DNA from: DATEJJ01 sp039649115
GTDB taxonomy: Bacteria > Actinomycetota > Actinomycetes > Mycobacteriales > Micromonosporaceae
Direction: 5' to 3'
Length of the DNA stretch: 61,767 nt
Assembly: GCA_039649115.1 (NCBI GenBank)
Contig: JBBWZQ010000161.1
Span: 1 to 61,767, forward strand
Position 1 is the first letter of the stretch, and each line of letters opens with the position of its first letter. Shown here piece after piece: positions 14,980 to 24,609 of the stretch. The notes beneath the pieces were generated by a model. The model was not told the origin of the DNA, made no database searches, and worked only from the letters and a program-made list of their open reading frames with translations. Both the position numbers and the translations under genes were made by a program.

Positions 14980-17937
14980 ATGATGCGATCAGAGCAGGTC
15001 ACCGGTGAGGCCATCACCAGCGAGGCAGACGACGAGACCCCGGCGCGGCACGTCGGGGAGCAGGCGCCCCACCCCGGGCGCCCCATCCGGTCCCGGCTGC
15101 TGACGCTGGCCGCGGTGCTCGCCGTCGCGCTGTTCGCGCTGTGGGGCATCGGCGGCCCGCTGGTCGGCACGTCCGTGCTCGCGTCCACCGACGAGATGGC
15201 GGCCGCCAGCCCCTACGTGGACGCCGGCGTCAAGAACGACCCGGTCACCAACTTCTACCTGGACGACATCTACACCGCCCAGCTGCCCGGCATGATCCTG
15301 TTCAAGCACACGGGGGCCGGCTGGAACCCGTACGTGTCGGGCGGCACACCGCTCGGCGCGGTACCGGACGGGTCGTTCTACTCCCCCTTGACGCTGCCGT
15401 TCTTCCTGCTGCCGACCTGGCTGGGCCCGGCGTACGAACGGCTGCTGGAGATCATCTGCGCCGCCGGCGCGTGCTTCCTGTTCCTGCGCCGGCTCCGGCT
15501 GTCCCGGCCCGCCGCGGTCGCCGGTGGTCTGGTGTACGCCAGCAGCGGGTTCATGGTCGTCTGGCTGAGCTTCGGGCACACCCGGGTGGCCGCCTTCATC
15601 CCCGCGCTGTTCTGGACCCTGGAACGCCTCATCCAGCAGCGCCGGCTGCGGGATGCCGCACTCGTCGCGCTGCCCGTCGCCGCGATGCTCCTGGGCGGCT
15701 TCCCCTCGGTCGCCGGGTACGCGATGCTGACCGCCGCCGGGTACGCGCTGGTCCGCGTGCTCGCCGAGTACCGCGCCGACCTGGGCCGGGTGCTGCGGCT
15801 GCTGCTCGGTGCGGGGGCGGCGGCCCTGGCCGGCATCGGGCTCGCCGCGTTCCAGCTGCTGCCGTTCCTCGGCTTCTACCGGACCTACCTCATCGAGGGC
15901 CGGAGCCAGACCGGGGACAAGCACCTCGACCCGGGCAGCCTGATCACCTCCATCGCGCCCTGGGCCCTGGGCACCGCCGACCCGACCCGGCCACCGCTGT
16001 GGTACCCGCGTGTCAACCTGGTCGAGTCGATGTCCTACCTCGGCGCCGGGGCGGTCGTCCTGGTGATCGTCGCCATCGCGGGAGCGCGGGCGGCCCGCAC
16101 CCTCCTGCCCCGCGCCGGCTGGCTGTTCCTCGCCGTCGCCGCCCTGTTCTGGGCCGAGTTGATCTACCTCGGCGGCCCGCCGCTCGCCGTCCTGCAGCAC
16201 CTGCCCGGCCTGCGCGCGCTGTTCGGTGGCAACTTCATCGGGCGCTCGCGCGGCATGCTGTGCTTCCTGCTGGCCGCGCTGGCCGCGGTCGGACTCGACC
16301 TGCTGCTGCGCCGCCGCGAGGCGCGGCGTGCCGGGGACGTGCCGCCACCGGCGGGCGCCGGTTGGCGGCGGTGGCTCTGGCCGGCCGCGGTCTGGGTGCT
16401 GGCGGCGGCCGGTCTCGGCGTGGCGCTCGGGCGGGCCCGCGTCCTGGCCCGGCGCGCCGACGCGCGGGGGTCCGCCGGCCGGGTGGCCTTCCTCGACCAT
16501 CAGGTACTGATCGGCCTGGCACTGCTGGCCGCGGCGCTCATCGTCACGCTGGTGCTGTGGCGCGCCCGGGGTGCCCTGCGCGTCGTGGCCGCGACCGCGC
16601 TGGTGCTGCTCATCGCCGGGCAGGGGATCTCGTTCGTCCGGGCCTACTACCCGCACTCCCTGCGAGACACCTTCTACCCGGTGACCGACACCCACCGGTA
16701 CCTGGCCGCCAACCTCGGCGACGAGCGCTACGCGAGCAGCCAGAACGCGATGGTCTTCGGCACCAACACGGCGTACCGGCTGCGCTCGGTCGACGGGCAC
16801 GCCTTCATCAACCGGAGTTTCGCCGCCCTCGTGCGCGGCATTCCGGGCAACCCGATCGACTACGCCACCTACATCCGCTTCAACGCCGACCAGGCACAGG
16901 CCACCAGCCCGATCCTGGACGTGCTGGGCACCAGGTACTTCGTCACCGCGCCGCAGGAGCGGATCTTCGGTACCCCGGTCAGCACCCCGGCCGACGGCAC
17001 GTCGACCCAGTTGCGGCCCGAGCAGCCGGTCACTGTACCGGTTCCCACCTCGGGCCGCACCCGGGCGGTCGGCGTCACACCGGCGGCCGTCCCCGTCGAA
17101 CTGCTCGCCAGCTCGCCGACGCGCTCGCTGGAGGTGGTCGTCCGGGACGCGTCCGGCACCGAGGTCGCGCGGTCGCGGCGGCGGCTCGCCGGGCTGACCG
17201 CCGGCACCCCGTTCCTGGTGCCGGTGGCCGCCGACAGCGTGCCGGCCGGCACCAGGCTGACCGCCACGATCACCCTGCACGCCCCGGCCGGGCTCACCGT
17301 CTCGGGGCTCACTGTTTCGGGGCTCACCGTCGCCGGGCACGCCGGCGTCCCGGCCGTGTCGGCGGTCGCCGGCGCCGAGGACGGGCTGCGCCTGGTACAC
17401 GCGGACACCTCCGTGATCTACCAGCGCCGCAACGCCCAGCCGAGGATCCGCTGGGCCGGCCACGCCGTCGTCGAGCCCAGCCAGGGCAAGCGGGTGGCCG
17501 CGCTGGCGTCCGGCTCGATCGGCGCGGACACCGTCGTGCTGTCCGCGCCCGGGCCGGCCGCCGCCGGCGGCACCGCCCGGGTCGACGTGCGGCAGGACGA
17601 CCCGGACGGGATCGCCGTCCACGTCGACGCGGCGGGCGCCGGGTACCTGGTGGTCGCCGACGCCGACCAGCGGGGCTGGGTGGCCACCGTCGACGGCCGG
17701 CCGGTACCGCTCGTCGCGGCCGACCAGGGCCTGGTCGCGGTACCGGTGACCGGCGGGCCGCACACGGTACGGTTGCGCTTCGCCGCGCCGCACCAGAACC
17801 TCGGCATCGCGGTCACCGCCGCGGCCGTACTCTTCCTGGTAGCCGTGCTGGCCGGCGACTGGTGGTGGTCGCGCCGCCGCGGCCGCCGCACCCGGACCAC
17901 CCACGCCGTCCCACCGACCCGCGAGGCAGTGCTATGA
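14980..17937 (+). CDS. YfhO-like large polytopic membrane protein
   Basis: 985 residues with about a dozen membrane helices in residues 40-560 and one more near the C-terminus, plus an extracytoplasmic beta-rich domain (roughly 570-930). Motifs such as NPYVSGGTPLGAVPDGSFYSP in the first loop are typical of YfhO-type GT-C-like proteins, linked in Firmicutes to glycosylation of lipoteichoic acid and in actinomycetes to cell-wall glycans. TAGTGT nine bases before ATG 14980 and the absence of a ribosome site suggest a near-leaderless start; ATG 14983 is the alternative. It overlaps the GT2 gene by ATGA. Confidence 0.8.
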   Translation: MMRSEQVTGEAITSEADDETPARHVGEQAPHPGRPIRSRLLTLAAVLAVALFALWGIGGPLVGTSVLASTDEMAAASPYVDAGVKNDPVTNFYLDDIYTAQLPGMILFKHTGAGWNPYVSGGTPLGAVPDGSFYSPLTLPFFLLPTWLGPAYERLLEIICAAGACFLFLRRLRLSRPAAVAGGLVYASSGFMVVWLSFGHTRVAAFIPALFWTLERLIQQRRLRDAALVALPVAAMLLGGFPSVAGYAMLTAAGYALVRVLAEYRADLGRVLRLLLGAGAAALAGIGLAAFQLLPFLGFYRTYLIEGRSQTGDKHLDPGSLITSIAPWALGTADPTRPPLWYPRVNLVESMSYLGAGAVVLVIVAIAGARAARTLLPRAGWLFLAVAALFWAELIYLGGPPLAVLQHLPGLRALFGGNFIGRSRGMLCFLLAALAAVGLDLLLRRREARRAGDVPPPAGAGWRRWLWPAAVWVLAAAGLGVALGRARVLARRADARGSAGRVAFLDHQVLIGLALLAAALIVTLVLWRARGALRVVAATALVLLIAGQGISFVRAYYPHSLRDTFYPVTDTHRYLAANLGDERYASSQNAMVFGTNTAYRLRSVDGHAFINRSFAALVRGIPGNPIDYATYIRFNADQAQATSPILDVLGTRYFVTAPQERIFGTPVSTPADGTSTQLRPEQPVTVPVPTSGRTRAVGVTPAAVPVELLASSPTRSLEVVVRDASGTEVARSRRRLAGLTAGTPFLVPVAADSVPAGTRLTATITLHAPAGLTVSGLTVSGLTVAGHAGVPAVSAVAGAEDGLRLVHADTSVIYQRRNAQPRIRWAGHAVVEPSQGKRVAALASGSIGADTVVLSAPGPAAAGGTARVDVRQDDPDGIAVHVDAAGAGYLVVADADQRGWVATVDGRPVPLVAADQGLVAVPVTGGPHTVRLRFAAPHQNLGIAVTAAAVLFLVAVLAGDWWWSRRRGRRTRTTHAVPPTREAVL
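17290..17334 (+). repeat. Three tandem 15-bp units inside the YfhO-like gene
   Basis: Units at 17290-17304, 17305-17319 and 17320-17334 (GGGCTCACCGTCTCG and variants) encode GLTVS-GLTVS-GLTVA in the extracytoplasmic domain. The in-frame unit keeps the reading frame. Confidence 0.85.
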
Positions 17938-18914
17938 ACCCGACCGTCGTCAAGCAGAAGCAGTCGACCGGCCCGAACGCCGTGGCGGAAGCGCCCGGGG
18001 ACCCCGGCGACGCGCTCGACGTGACCATCGTGCTGCCCTGCTACAACGAGCAGGACCACGTGATCGCGGAGGTGGAACGGATCACCGCGGCGATGGACGC
18101 GAGCCCGTACGCGTACGAGCTGATGGTCGTGGACGACAAGTCCACGGACGACTCCCTGGCCGTCCTGCAGGCCAACGTGCAGCGCTTCCCGCACGTGCGG
18201 CTGATCGCGTTCCCGCGCAACGGCGGCTCGGGAACGGTGCGGCGGATCGGCACCCAGGAGGCGCGCGGTCGCGTCGTGGTCTGGACCGATGCCGACATGA
18301 CCTACCCCAACGAGCGGATCCCGGAGTTCGTCGGGTACCTGCACGACAACCCGGACGTCGACCAGGTCGTCGGCGCCCGGACCAGCGAGCAGGGCACGTA
18401 CAAGTTCCTGCGGGTACCGGCGAAGTGGACGATCCGCAAGGTGGCCGAGACGCTGGCCGGCACCAGGATCCCGGATCTCAACTCCGGCCTGCGCGCGTTC
18501 CGGCGCAGCGTCTCGCTGCCCTACCTGCGCCTGCTGCCGCCCGGGTTCAGCTGTGTCACCACGATCACCATGTCGTTCCTGTCCAACCAGCACCGGGTGG
18601 ACTACCTGCCGATCGACTACGCCAAGCGGGCCGGTACCTCGAAGTTCCACTTCGTCCGGGACGCGTACCGGTACATCCTGCAGGTGCTGCGCATGGTGAT
18701 GTACTTCAACCCGATCAAGGTACTGATGCCGGTCGCGCTGGTCCTGCTGCTCGTCGGCTCCGCGAAGGCCGTCTTCGACGTGATCCGGTACGCCATCGTG
18801 CAGCACGCGTGGTTCCACATCACCACCAACGCGGTGCTGCTCGTCGTGTCCGGCATGATCATCGCGTCGATGGCACTGCTGGCGGACCTGATCGTCCGCT
18901 CGCGGGCGGAGTGA
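17934..18914 (+). CDS. Family 2 glycosyltransferase, polyprenyl-phosphate sugar type
   Basis: 326 residues. An N-terminal GT-A domain has VTIVLPCYNEQDHV, VVDDKSTDDS and the DxD-like WTDADMTYPNE. Two C-terminal membrane helices follow (near PVALVLLLVGSAKAVFDV and AVLLVVSGMIIASMALLA). This is the layout of dolichol/undecaprenyl-phosphate mannosyl- or glucosyltransferases, which make lipid-linked sugars for GT-C enzymes. It overlaps its upstream (ATGA) and downstream (GTGA) neighbours, so it probably supplies the donor for the YfhO-like protein (inference). Confidence 0.88.
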   Translation: MNPTVVKQKQSTGPNAVAEAPGDPGDALDVTIVLPCYNEQDHVIAEVERITAAMDASPYAYELMVVDDKSTDDSLAVLQANVQRFPHVRLIAFPRNGGSGTVRRIGTQEARGRVVVWTDADMTYPNERIPEFVGYLHDNPDVDQVVGARTSEQGTYKFLRVPAKWTIRKVAETLAGTRIPDLNSGLRAFRRSVSLPYLRLLPPGFSCVTTITMSFLSNQHRVDYLPIDYAKRAGTSKFHFVRDAYRYILQVLRMVMYFNPIKVLMPVALVLLLVGSAKAVFDVIRYAIVQHAWFHITTNAVLLVVSGMIIASMALLADLIVRSRAE

Positions 18915-19882
18915 CCACCGGGACCGTGGAGATCACCGCGCAGAGCGCCGAACGCAGCGATACACCGGCAATGCCCTCGCCGGGCCGGCGGGTGTGGCTG
19001 CGCCGGGCGATGATCCTGGTCCTGCTCGGCTTCGCCGGGTGGGCGATCGCCCGCAACCGGCACGACTTCGCGCTGGCCGTGCGCCAGATGTCCGGGTGGG
19101 TGCTGCCCGGCGCCTTCGTGTTCGCGGTGTCGGCCATGGTTGCCGCGCTGTACGTGTGGCGGGCCCTGATGGCCGATCTCGGCCACCGGCTGCCGCTGCC
19201 CGCCGCGGCCCGGATCTTCTTCATCAGCCAACTCGGCAAGTACGTGCCCGGCTCGGTCTGGTCGATCGCCGCGCAGATCGAGTTGAGCCGCGACCACGGC
19301 ATCCCGAAGCGCACCAACGTGACCGTCGGCGTGCTCGCCATCGCGGTGTCGATCACCAGCGGGCTGTCCCTGGCCGCGCTGCTGCTGCCCTTCTCCGGCG
19401 CGGCCACCATCCACCACTACTGGTGGATCATGCTGCTGATCCCGGTCTTCGTCTGCGCGCTGCACCCGCGGGTGCTCGGACCGGCGCTCAACCGCGTGCT
19501 GCGCCTGCTGCGCCGCGAGCCGCTGCCGCGTACCCCCAGCTGGGCCGGGCTCGGCCGGGTCGCCGGCCTGCAGGTGCTGGTCTGGCTGCTGCTCGGGCTG
19601 CAGGCCTGGCTGGTACTGGTCGGCCTCGGCGCGCCGCCGCTGCGTGCGCTGCCGGTCGCGATCGGCGGGTACGCGCTCGCGTACGGCCTCGGTCAACTGG
19701 CGATCGGGCTGCCGGCCGGTGCCGGAGTACGGGAGATCGCGCTCACCGTGGCCCTCTCCACCGTGGTACCGCCGGCCAAGGCGCTCGTCGTCGCGCTGCT
19801 GTCCCGCGGCATCCTGACCGTCGTGGACCTCGGCATGGCCGCCATCCAGTACCTCCTGGGCCTGCGTCGCGCCCGGGCGTGA
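18911..19882 (+). CDS. Flippase-like integral membrane protein (LPG synthase TM / UPF0104 family)
   Basis: 323 residues from GTG 18911, overlapping the GT2 stop by GTGA. Seven to eight hydrophobic helices and the conserved FFISQLGKYVPGSVWS and PAGAGVREIALTVAL segments mark the lysylphosphatidylglycerol-synthase transmembrane superfamily. Such proteins are often found with GT2 enzymes and are thought to flip lipid-linked substrates. Third gene of the glycan operon; it ends one base from the convergent methyltransferase gene. Confidence 0.85.
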   Translation: MTTGTVEITAQSAERSDTPAMPSPGRRVWLRRAMILVLLGFAGWAIARNRHDFALAVRQMSGWVLPGAFVFAVSAMVAALYVWRALMADLGHRLPLPAAARIFFISQLGKYVPGSVWSIAAQIELSRDHGIPKRTNVTVGVLAIAVSITSGLSLAALLLPFSGAATIHHYWWIMLLIPVFVCALHPRVLGPALNRVLRLLRREPLPRTPSWAGLGRVAGLQVLVWLLLGLQAWLVLVGLGAPPLRALPVAIGGYALAYGLGQLAIGLPAGAGVREIALTVALSTVVPPAKALVVALLSRGILTVVDLGMAAIQYLLGLRRARA

Positions 19883-19883
19883 T

Positions 19884-20624
19884 CTAGGCCGGGCGCCGCG
19901 CCAGGGCGATCAGATCCGGACCGGTCTTCGGCCGGGTGGCCTGGAGCAGGACGAACGGCGCCACGCCGAGCCGGATGAGGCCGCCGACAAGCGGAGACCT
20001 CGGCTGGAAAAGCCGGCCCGAGGTGTGCGAGCGCTCCTCGGCGGTGGCCGCCGCGGTGTCCACCTTGTCGCGTGACAGCCGGTCCCGCACCGAGTCCAGC
20101 AGGTAGCTCAGCGGCCATCCGTAGTGGCGCAGCGTCACGTCGACGGCACCGGCCTCGGCCAGCCGCTGGTCGAGCTGCTCCGCCGTGTACCGCCGGTAGT
20201 GGCCCGCCAGCACGTCCGAGGCACCGAAGCGCTGCGGATCGGCGGGTACCGACAGCAGCAGGTGGCCCCCCGGCCGGACCAGCGGCAGCCAGTCGGCCAG
20301 CGCCGCCGCGTCGTCGGCGATGTGCTCCAGCACCTCGAACGCGCAGACCAGGTCGTACGTCGTGCCCTGCGGGACCTTGTTGTGGTCGCCGTGGATGACC
20401 CGGCCACCGAGCGGTGTGATCCGTTCCTGAGCGACCGACCAGGAGCGGTCGTCCGGCTCGACCGCCGTGTACGTGGCCAGCTTGGCGAGGCGTACGCCGA
20501 CCCCGCCGAGCCCGCACCCCACTTCGAGGATGGTGGCGGGACGCAGTTCTTCGACCGTCCGCCGGGCCACGCTCCAGCGGAGCGTCGCGCGCGGGGACAG
20601 CGGCGGATCGGCGCGCTCGGTCAT
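19884..20624 (-). CDS. SAM-dependent methyltransferase (class I)
   Basis: 246 residues from ATG 20624, overlapping the upstream glycosyltransferase stop by ATGA. The Rossmann motif I is ILEVGCGLGGVGVRLA, motif II TAVEPD, and motif IV DLVCAFEVLEHIADD, followed by LRPGG-like VRPGGHLLLSVP. It belongs to the Methyltransf_11/23 group that act on small molecules or glycolipids. Coupling with a glycosyltransferase suggests a cell-envelope glycan or glycolipid target (inference). Confidence 0.88.
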   Translation of the reverse strand: MTERADPPLSPRATLRWSVARRTVEELRPATILEVGCGLGGVGVRLAKLATYTAVEPDDRSWSVAQERITPLGGRVIHGDHNKVPQGTTYDLVCAFEVLEHIADDAAALADWLPLVRPGGHLLLSVPADPQRFGASDVLAGHYRRYTAEQLDQRLAEAGAVDVTLRHYGWPLSYLLDSVRDRLSRDKVDTAAATAEERSHTSGRLFQPRSPLVGGLIRLGVAPFVLLQATRPKTGPDLIALARRPA

Positions 20625-21751
20625 CCGTGCATCCTCGCACTCGGGTGCGTCAGCCGGTCCCGCAGGGCGGCCACCACGGCCGGCGCGGTGAACTGGCCGA
20701 CCGCGCGGTCGCGTGCCGCGTCCTGGTAGCGGATCAGCTCGTCGCGGTCCTTCGCCAGCCGGCGCAGCGCGGCCGCCACCGCTTCGGCATCCCCCGGCGG
20801 AACGAAGACCGCCGCGTCCGCCAGCGCCGAGCGTTGCGGGGCGGTGTCCGAGGTGACGATGGCACAGCCGGCCGCCGCCCCCTGGTACACCTTGGTCGGC
20901 ACCACGGTGTGCGCCTTCTCCGTCGTGCCGAAGATGCCCAGGCTGACGTCGTGGGCGCCGACCAGGCCGGGCAACTCCTCCCCCCGTACCCAGTCGATCC
21001 AGGTGACCCGGGGATTGCCGGCCGCGGCGGCCCGGCACGCCGGGTGGTCCTGGCCGGTGCCGACCATCGTCACCTCGATCTGGTCGTCGCCGGCGAGCGC
21101 CGCGAGCGCCGACCCGAGGGTGCGGGTGCCCTGCAGCGGTGTGAACAGCCCCGCGAAGACAACGCGCAGCGGCTGCGTCGCGCCCCGGGAAACGCGCACC
21201 CGACCCTGGGCGAACCACTCCTCTGTCGCGCCGACCGGCGCCAGCACCGCCTTGGCCGCGGCCGCCTCGGGCAGGGCCGTCTCGTGTTGCGGCGTGTCCA
21301 CCACCACGACGTCCGCGGCGCGCAGGGCGCCGTCGTCGATCCACCGCATCAGCCGGGCCTTCAGCCCGCCCGAACCGGCCAGGCCGCGGTCCCGTGCCAC
21401 GCCCGCGGCCGAGACCAGATGGTCGAGGACAATGGGGGTACGGGGGAACAGTCGCCGGGCCAGTCGCACGTCGAAATGGCCCAGGTACCCGACGAGCAGC
21501 GCGTCCACGGTCCCCTGCCGCCGGACCCGTCCCGCCTTCACCGCGAGCAGCGTCCAGCAGCGGGCGAGCTTGCCGGCGAGCACCGGCAGGCGCCAGGGCT
21601 GGCGGAGCATCGCCACCCGGCCGGCCGTGGACAGGCGCAGCGGCTCGTTCAGTTCCACGACCTCGTCACCGCTCGCCCGCAGTCCCTCGATCAGCACGCC
21701 GACCCGGGGATGGCTGCGCACGTCGTACGTGCCGAACGTCAACCAGCGCAT
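20621..21751 (-). CDS. GT4-type glycosyltransferase
   Basis: 376 residues from ATG 21751. The C-terminal nucleotide-sugar half has the family 4 pattern VVFAGLFTPLQGTRTLGSAL, VGTGQDHPACRAAA and EKAHTVVPTKVYQGAAAGCAIVTSDT, with a catalytic-like Glu. The N-terminal half is the acceptor domain. TAGCCT lies six bases before the ATG with no ribosome site, so the mRNA is probably leaderless; a TTG at 21757 is the only upstream alternative. It forms a two-gene unit with the methyltransferase and faces the YfhO-GT2-flippase operon. Confidence 0.85.
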   Translation of the reverse strand: MRWLTFGTYDVRSHPRVGVLIEGLRASGDEVVELNEPLRLSTAGRVAMLRQPWRLPVLAGKLARCWTLLAVKAGRVRRQGTVDALLVGYLGHFDVRLARRLFPRTPIVLDHLVSAAGVARDRGLAGSGGLKARLMRWIDDGALRAADVVVVDTPQHETALPEAAAAKAVLAPVGATEEWFAQGRVRVSRGATQPLRVVFAGLFTPLQGTRTLGSALAALAGDDQIEVTMVGTGQDHPACRAAAAGNPRVTWIDWVRGEELPGLVGAHDVSLGIFGTTEKAHTVVPTKVYQGAAAGCAIVTSDTAPQRSALADAAVFVPPGDAEAVAAALRRLAKDRDELIRYQDAARDRAVGQFTAPAVVAALRDRLTHPSARMHG

Positions 21752-21757
21752 CGGCAA

Positions 21758-21775
21758 AGGCTATCGGGGTAGGTT
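21758..21775. promoter_or_regulatory. Back-to-back -10 boxes of two divergent leaderless genes
   Basis: TAGCCT on the minus strand (21763-21758) is six bases from ATG 21751, and TAGGTT on the plus strand (21770-21775) is six bases from GTG 21782. The start codons are only about 30 bases apart, so the two promoters must overlap in their -35 regions. Confidence 0.55.
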
Positions 21776-21781
21776 GAGCCG

Positions 21782-22281
21782 GTGCCTGAGTGGGTGGAGT
21801 TCCGGCGCTCCGACGCGACCGCGGTCATCGAGATGGTGCGCGGCGTGGCGGCCACCGGGGACGCGGGTGAGCACGGGCACGGGGTCGAGGTGGTCGTCGA
21901 GACACCCCGGCGCGGCTGGTTCGCCGGGCTCTTCGACGGCAGGCCTGGCGCGGGGAGCTTGCGGGTCCGCGTGGCGGGCTTCGACAACCCGCCCGAGCAG
22001 GCGCGCATCGCCGTGACCAAGCCCGGCGGCGAGGTCCGGTACCCCTTCCATGTCAACCTGGTCAGCGCGTTCGGCGGCGACGCGGCCCACCGCCTGCCCG
22101 CGGTGCCCGGCTGGGCCCGCAGCAACTCCGCGGGCCTGGCGTTCCTGGTCCTCAAGGGCCACCCGGGTGATCGGCCCGACTGGGGCGGCCTGGTCGGTGG
22201 GGTGGTCGCCGCGCTCAGCACGCTGGGCGGCGACCCACCGGAGGACGGCTGGCGAGCCGTGGTCGACCGGGCGGTGTGGCG

Positions 22282-22291
<10 letters not shown>
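21782..22291 (+). CDS. Unknown 169-aa protein
   Basis: GTG at 21782, six bases after a TAGGTT box, so probably leaderless. The protein is soluble, with beta-rich N-terminal half (VEVVVETPRRGWFAGLF, SLRVRVAGFDN) and WARSNSAGLAFLVLKGHPGD near the C-terminus. No signal peptide, membrane helix or known motif is seen. Its last ten bases overlap the convergent aldo/keto reductase gene. Not recognised. Confidence 0.6.
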
Positions 22292-23250
<959 letters not shown>

Positions 23251-23291
23251 TCAGCCATTCTGCCCGCTTCCGCGAAAGAGTTCTCCTCAGT

Positions 23292-23308
23292 AGAGTGCGA
23301 ATCACTCT
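23292..23308. promoter_or_regulatory. Perfect inverted repeat AGAGTG-N5-CACTCT, candidate operator of the GH1-MFS operon
   Basis: The 17-bp element lies 18-34 bases upstream of the GH1 ATG and between divergent genes. It fits a LacI- or TetR-type dimer site. No regulator gene is adjacent. Confidence 0.5.
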
Positions 23309-23325
23309 CACGTTCAGGAGGCGGC

Positions 23326-24609
23326 ATGGCTTTCCCCGCGGACTTCCGGTGGGGCGTGTCCACCGCCGCGTACCAGATCGAAGGCGCGGCCACCGAGGAT
23401 GGCCGCGGACCCTCCATCTGGGACACCTTCTCCCACGAGCCCGGCCGCACCGCCGACGGGAGTACCGGTGACGTGGCGTGCGACCACTACCACCGGTACC
23501 GGGACGACGTGGCGCTGATGGCCGGCCTGGGCGTGCGCGGGTACCGGTTCTCCGTCGCCTGGCCGCGCGTCCAGCCCACCGGTACGGGCCCCGCGAACCC
23601 GGCCGGGCTGGCCTTCTACGACCGGCTCGTCGACGAGCTGCTCGGGCACGGCATCGATCCGGTGGCCACGCTGTACCACTGGGACCTGCCACAGCCCCGC
23701 CAGGACGCGGGCGGCTGGCTGAACCGGGACACCGCGTACCGCTTCGCCGAGTACGCGGACCTGGTGGGCGCCGCCCTGGGCGACCGGGTGCGGCTGTGGA
23801 TCACGCTCAACGAGCCGGTGGTGACCACCATCCTCGGCTACGGGATGGGCACCCACGCGCCGGGCGGGACGCTGCTGTTCGGCGCCCTGCCCACGGCGCA
23901 CCACCAGCTGCTCGGGCACGGGCTGGCGGTGGCCGCGCTGCGCGGCCGCACGCGCGCGCCCGTCGCCATCGCCAACAACTACACGCCCGTCCGGGTCGTC
24001 CGGGACACCGAGGCGGACCACGCCGCCGGGGCCGCGTACGACGCGCTGCACAACCGCCTGTTCAGCGATCCCCTGTTCGGCCTGGGCTACCCCGAGGGTT
24101 TCGACCTGCCGGTCCGGGACGGGGATCTGGACATCATCGCCGCGCCGGTCGACGCGCTGGGCGTCAACTACTACAACCCGACCGGGATCGGTGCACCGTC
24201 TGATGTGGACGGTCCGATGCCGTTCGACATCGTGCCGCTGGACGGGTACCCGGTCACCGACTTCGGCTGGCCCGTCGTCCCGGAGGCGCTCACCGAACTG
24301 CTGCTGTACCTGCACGGCCGGTACGCGGTGCCGCTGTACGTCACGGAGAGCGGGTGCGCGTACGCGGAGAGCCCGGACGACCCGCACCGGATCGCGTACC
24401 TGTCGTCCCACGTGGACGCCGTGGGCGCGGCACTGGCCAAGGGAGCCGACGTGCGCGGGTACTTCGTGTGGTCCATTGTGGACAACTTCGAGTGGGCGGA
24501 GGGGTACACGAAGCGGTTCGGGCTGGTGCACGTCGACTTCCAGACCCAGGCGCGCACGCCCAAGTCGTCGTACCACTGGTACCGCCAGCTCATCGCGGGC
24601 AGCCGGTGA
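23326..24609 (+). CDS. GH1 beta-glucosidase
   Basis: 427 residues, ATG with CAGGAGGCGG directly upstream. The family 1 fold is clear: FRWGVSTAAYQIEGA at the N-terminus, acid/base Glu163 in TLNEPVV, nucleophile Glu341 in VTESGCAY (Ser replaces the usual Asn of TENG), and SIVDNFEWAEGY, KRFGLVHVDF. No signal peptide, so it acts inside the cell on imported disaccharides such as cellobiose. It overlaps the MFS transporter by GTGA, which likely imports the substrate. Confidence 0.95.
   Translation: MAFPADFRWGVSTAAYQIEGAATEDGRGPSIWDTFSHEPGRTADGSTGDVACDHYHRYRDDVALMAGLGVRGYRFSVAWPRVQPTGTGPANPAGLAFYDRLVDELLGHGIDPVATLYHWDLPQPRQDAGGWLNRDTAYRFAEYADLVGAALGDRVRLWITLNEPVVTTILGYGMGTHAPGGTLLFGALPTAHHQLLGHGLAVAALRGRTRAPVAIANNYTPVRVVRDTEADHAAGAAYDALHNRLFSDPLFGLGYPEGFDLPVRDGDLDIIAAPVDALGVNYYNPTGIGAPSDVDGPMPFDIVPLDGYPVTDFGWPVVPEALTELLLYLHGRYAVPLYVTESGCAYAESPDDPHRIAYLSSHVDAVGAALAKGADVRGYFVWSIVDNFEWAEGYTKRFGLVHVDFQTQARTPKSSYHWYRQLIAGSR

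Noticed and set aside
14989..17904. 971-codon antisense ORF opposite the YfhO-like gene
   Set aside because: Low-complexity Gly/Arg/Gln composition, no known motif; the plus-strand gene has membrane helices and family motifs.
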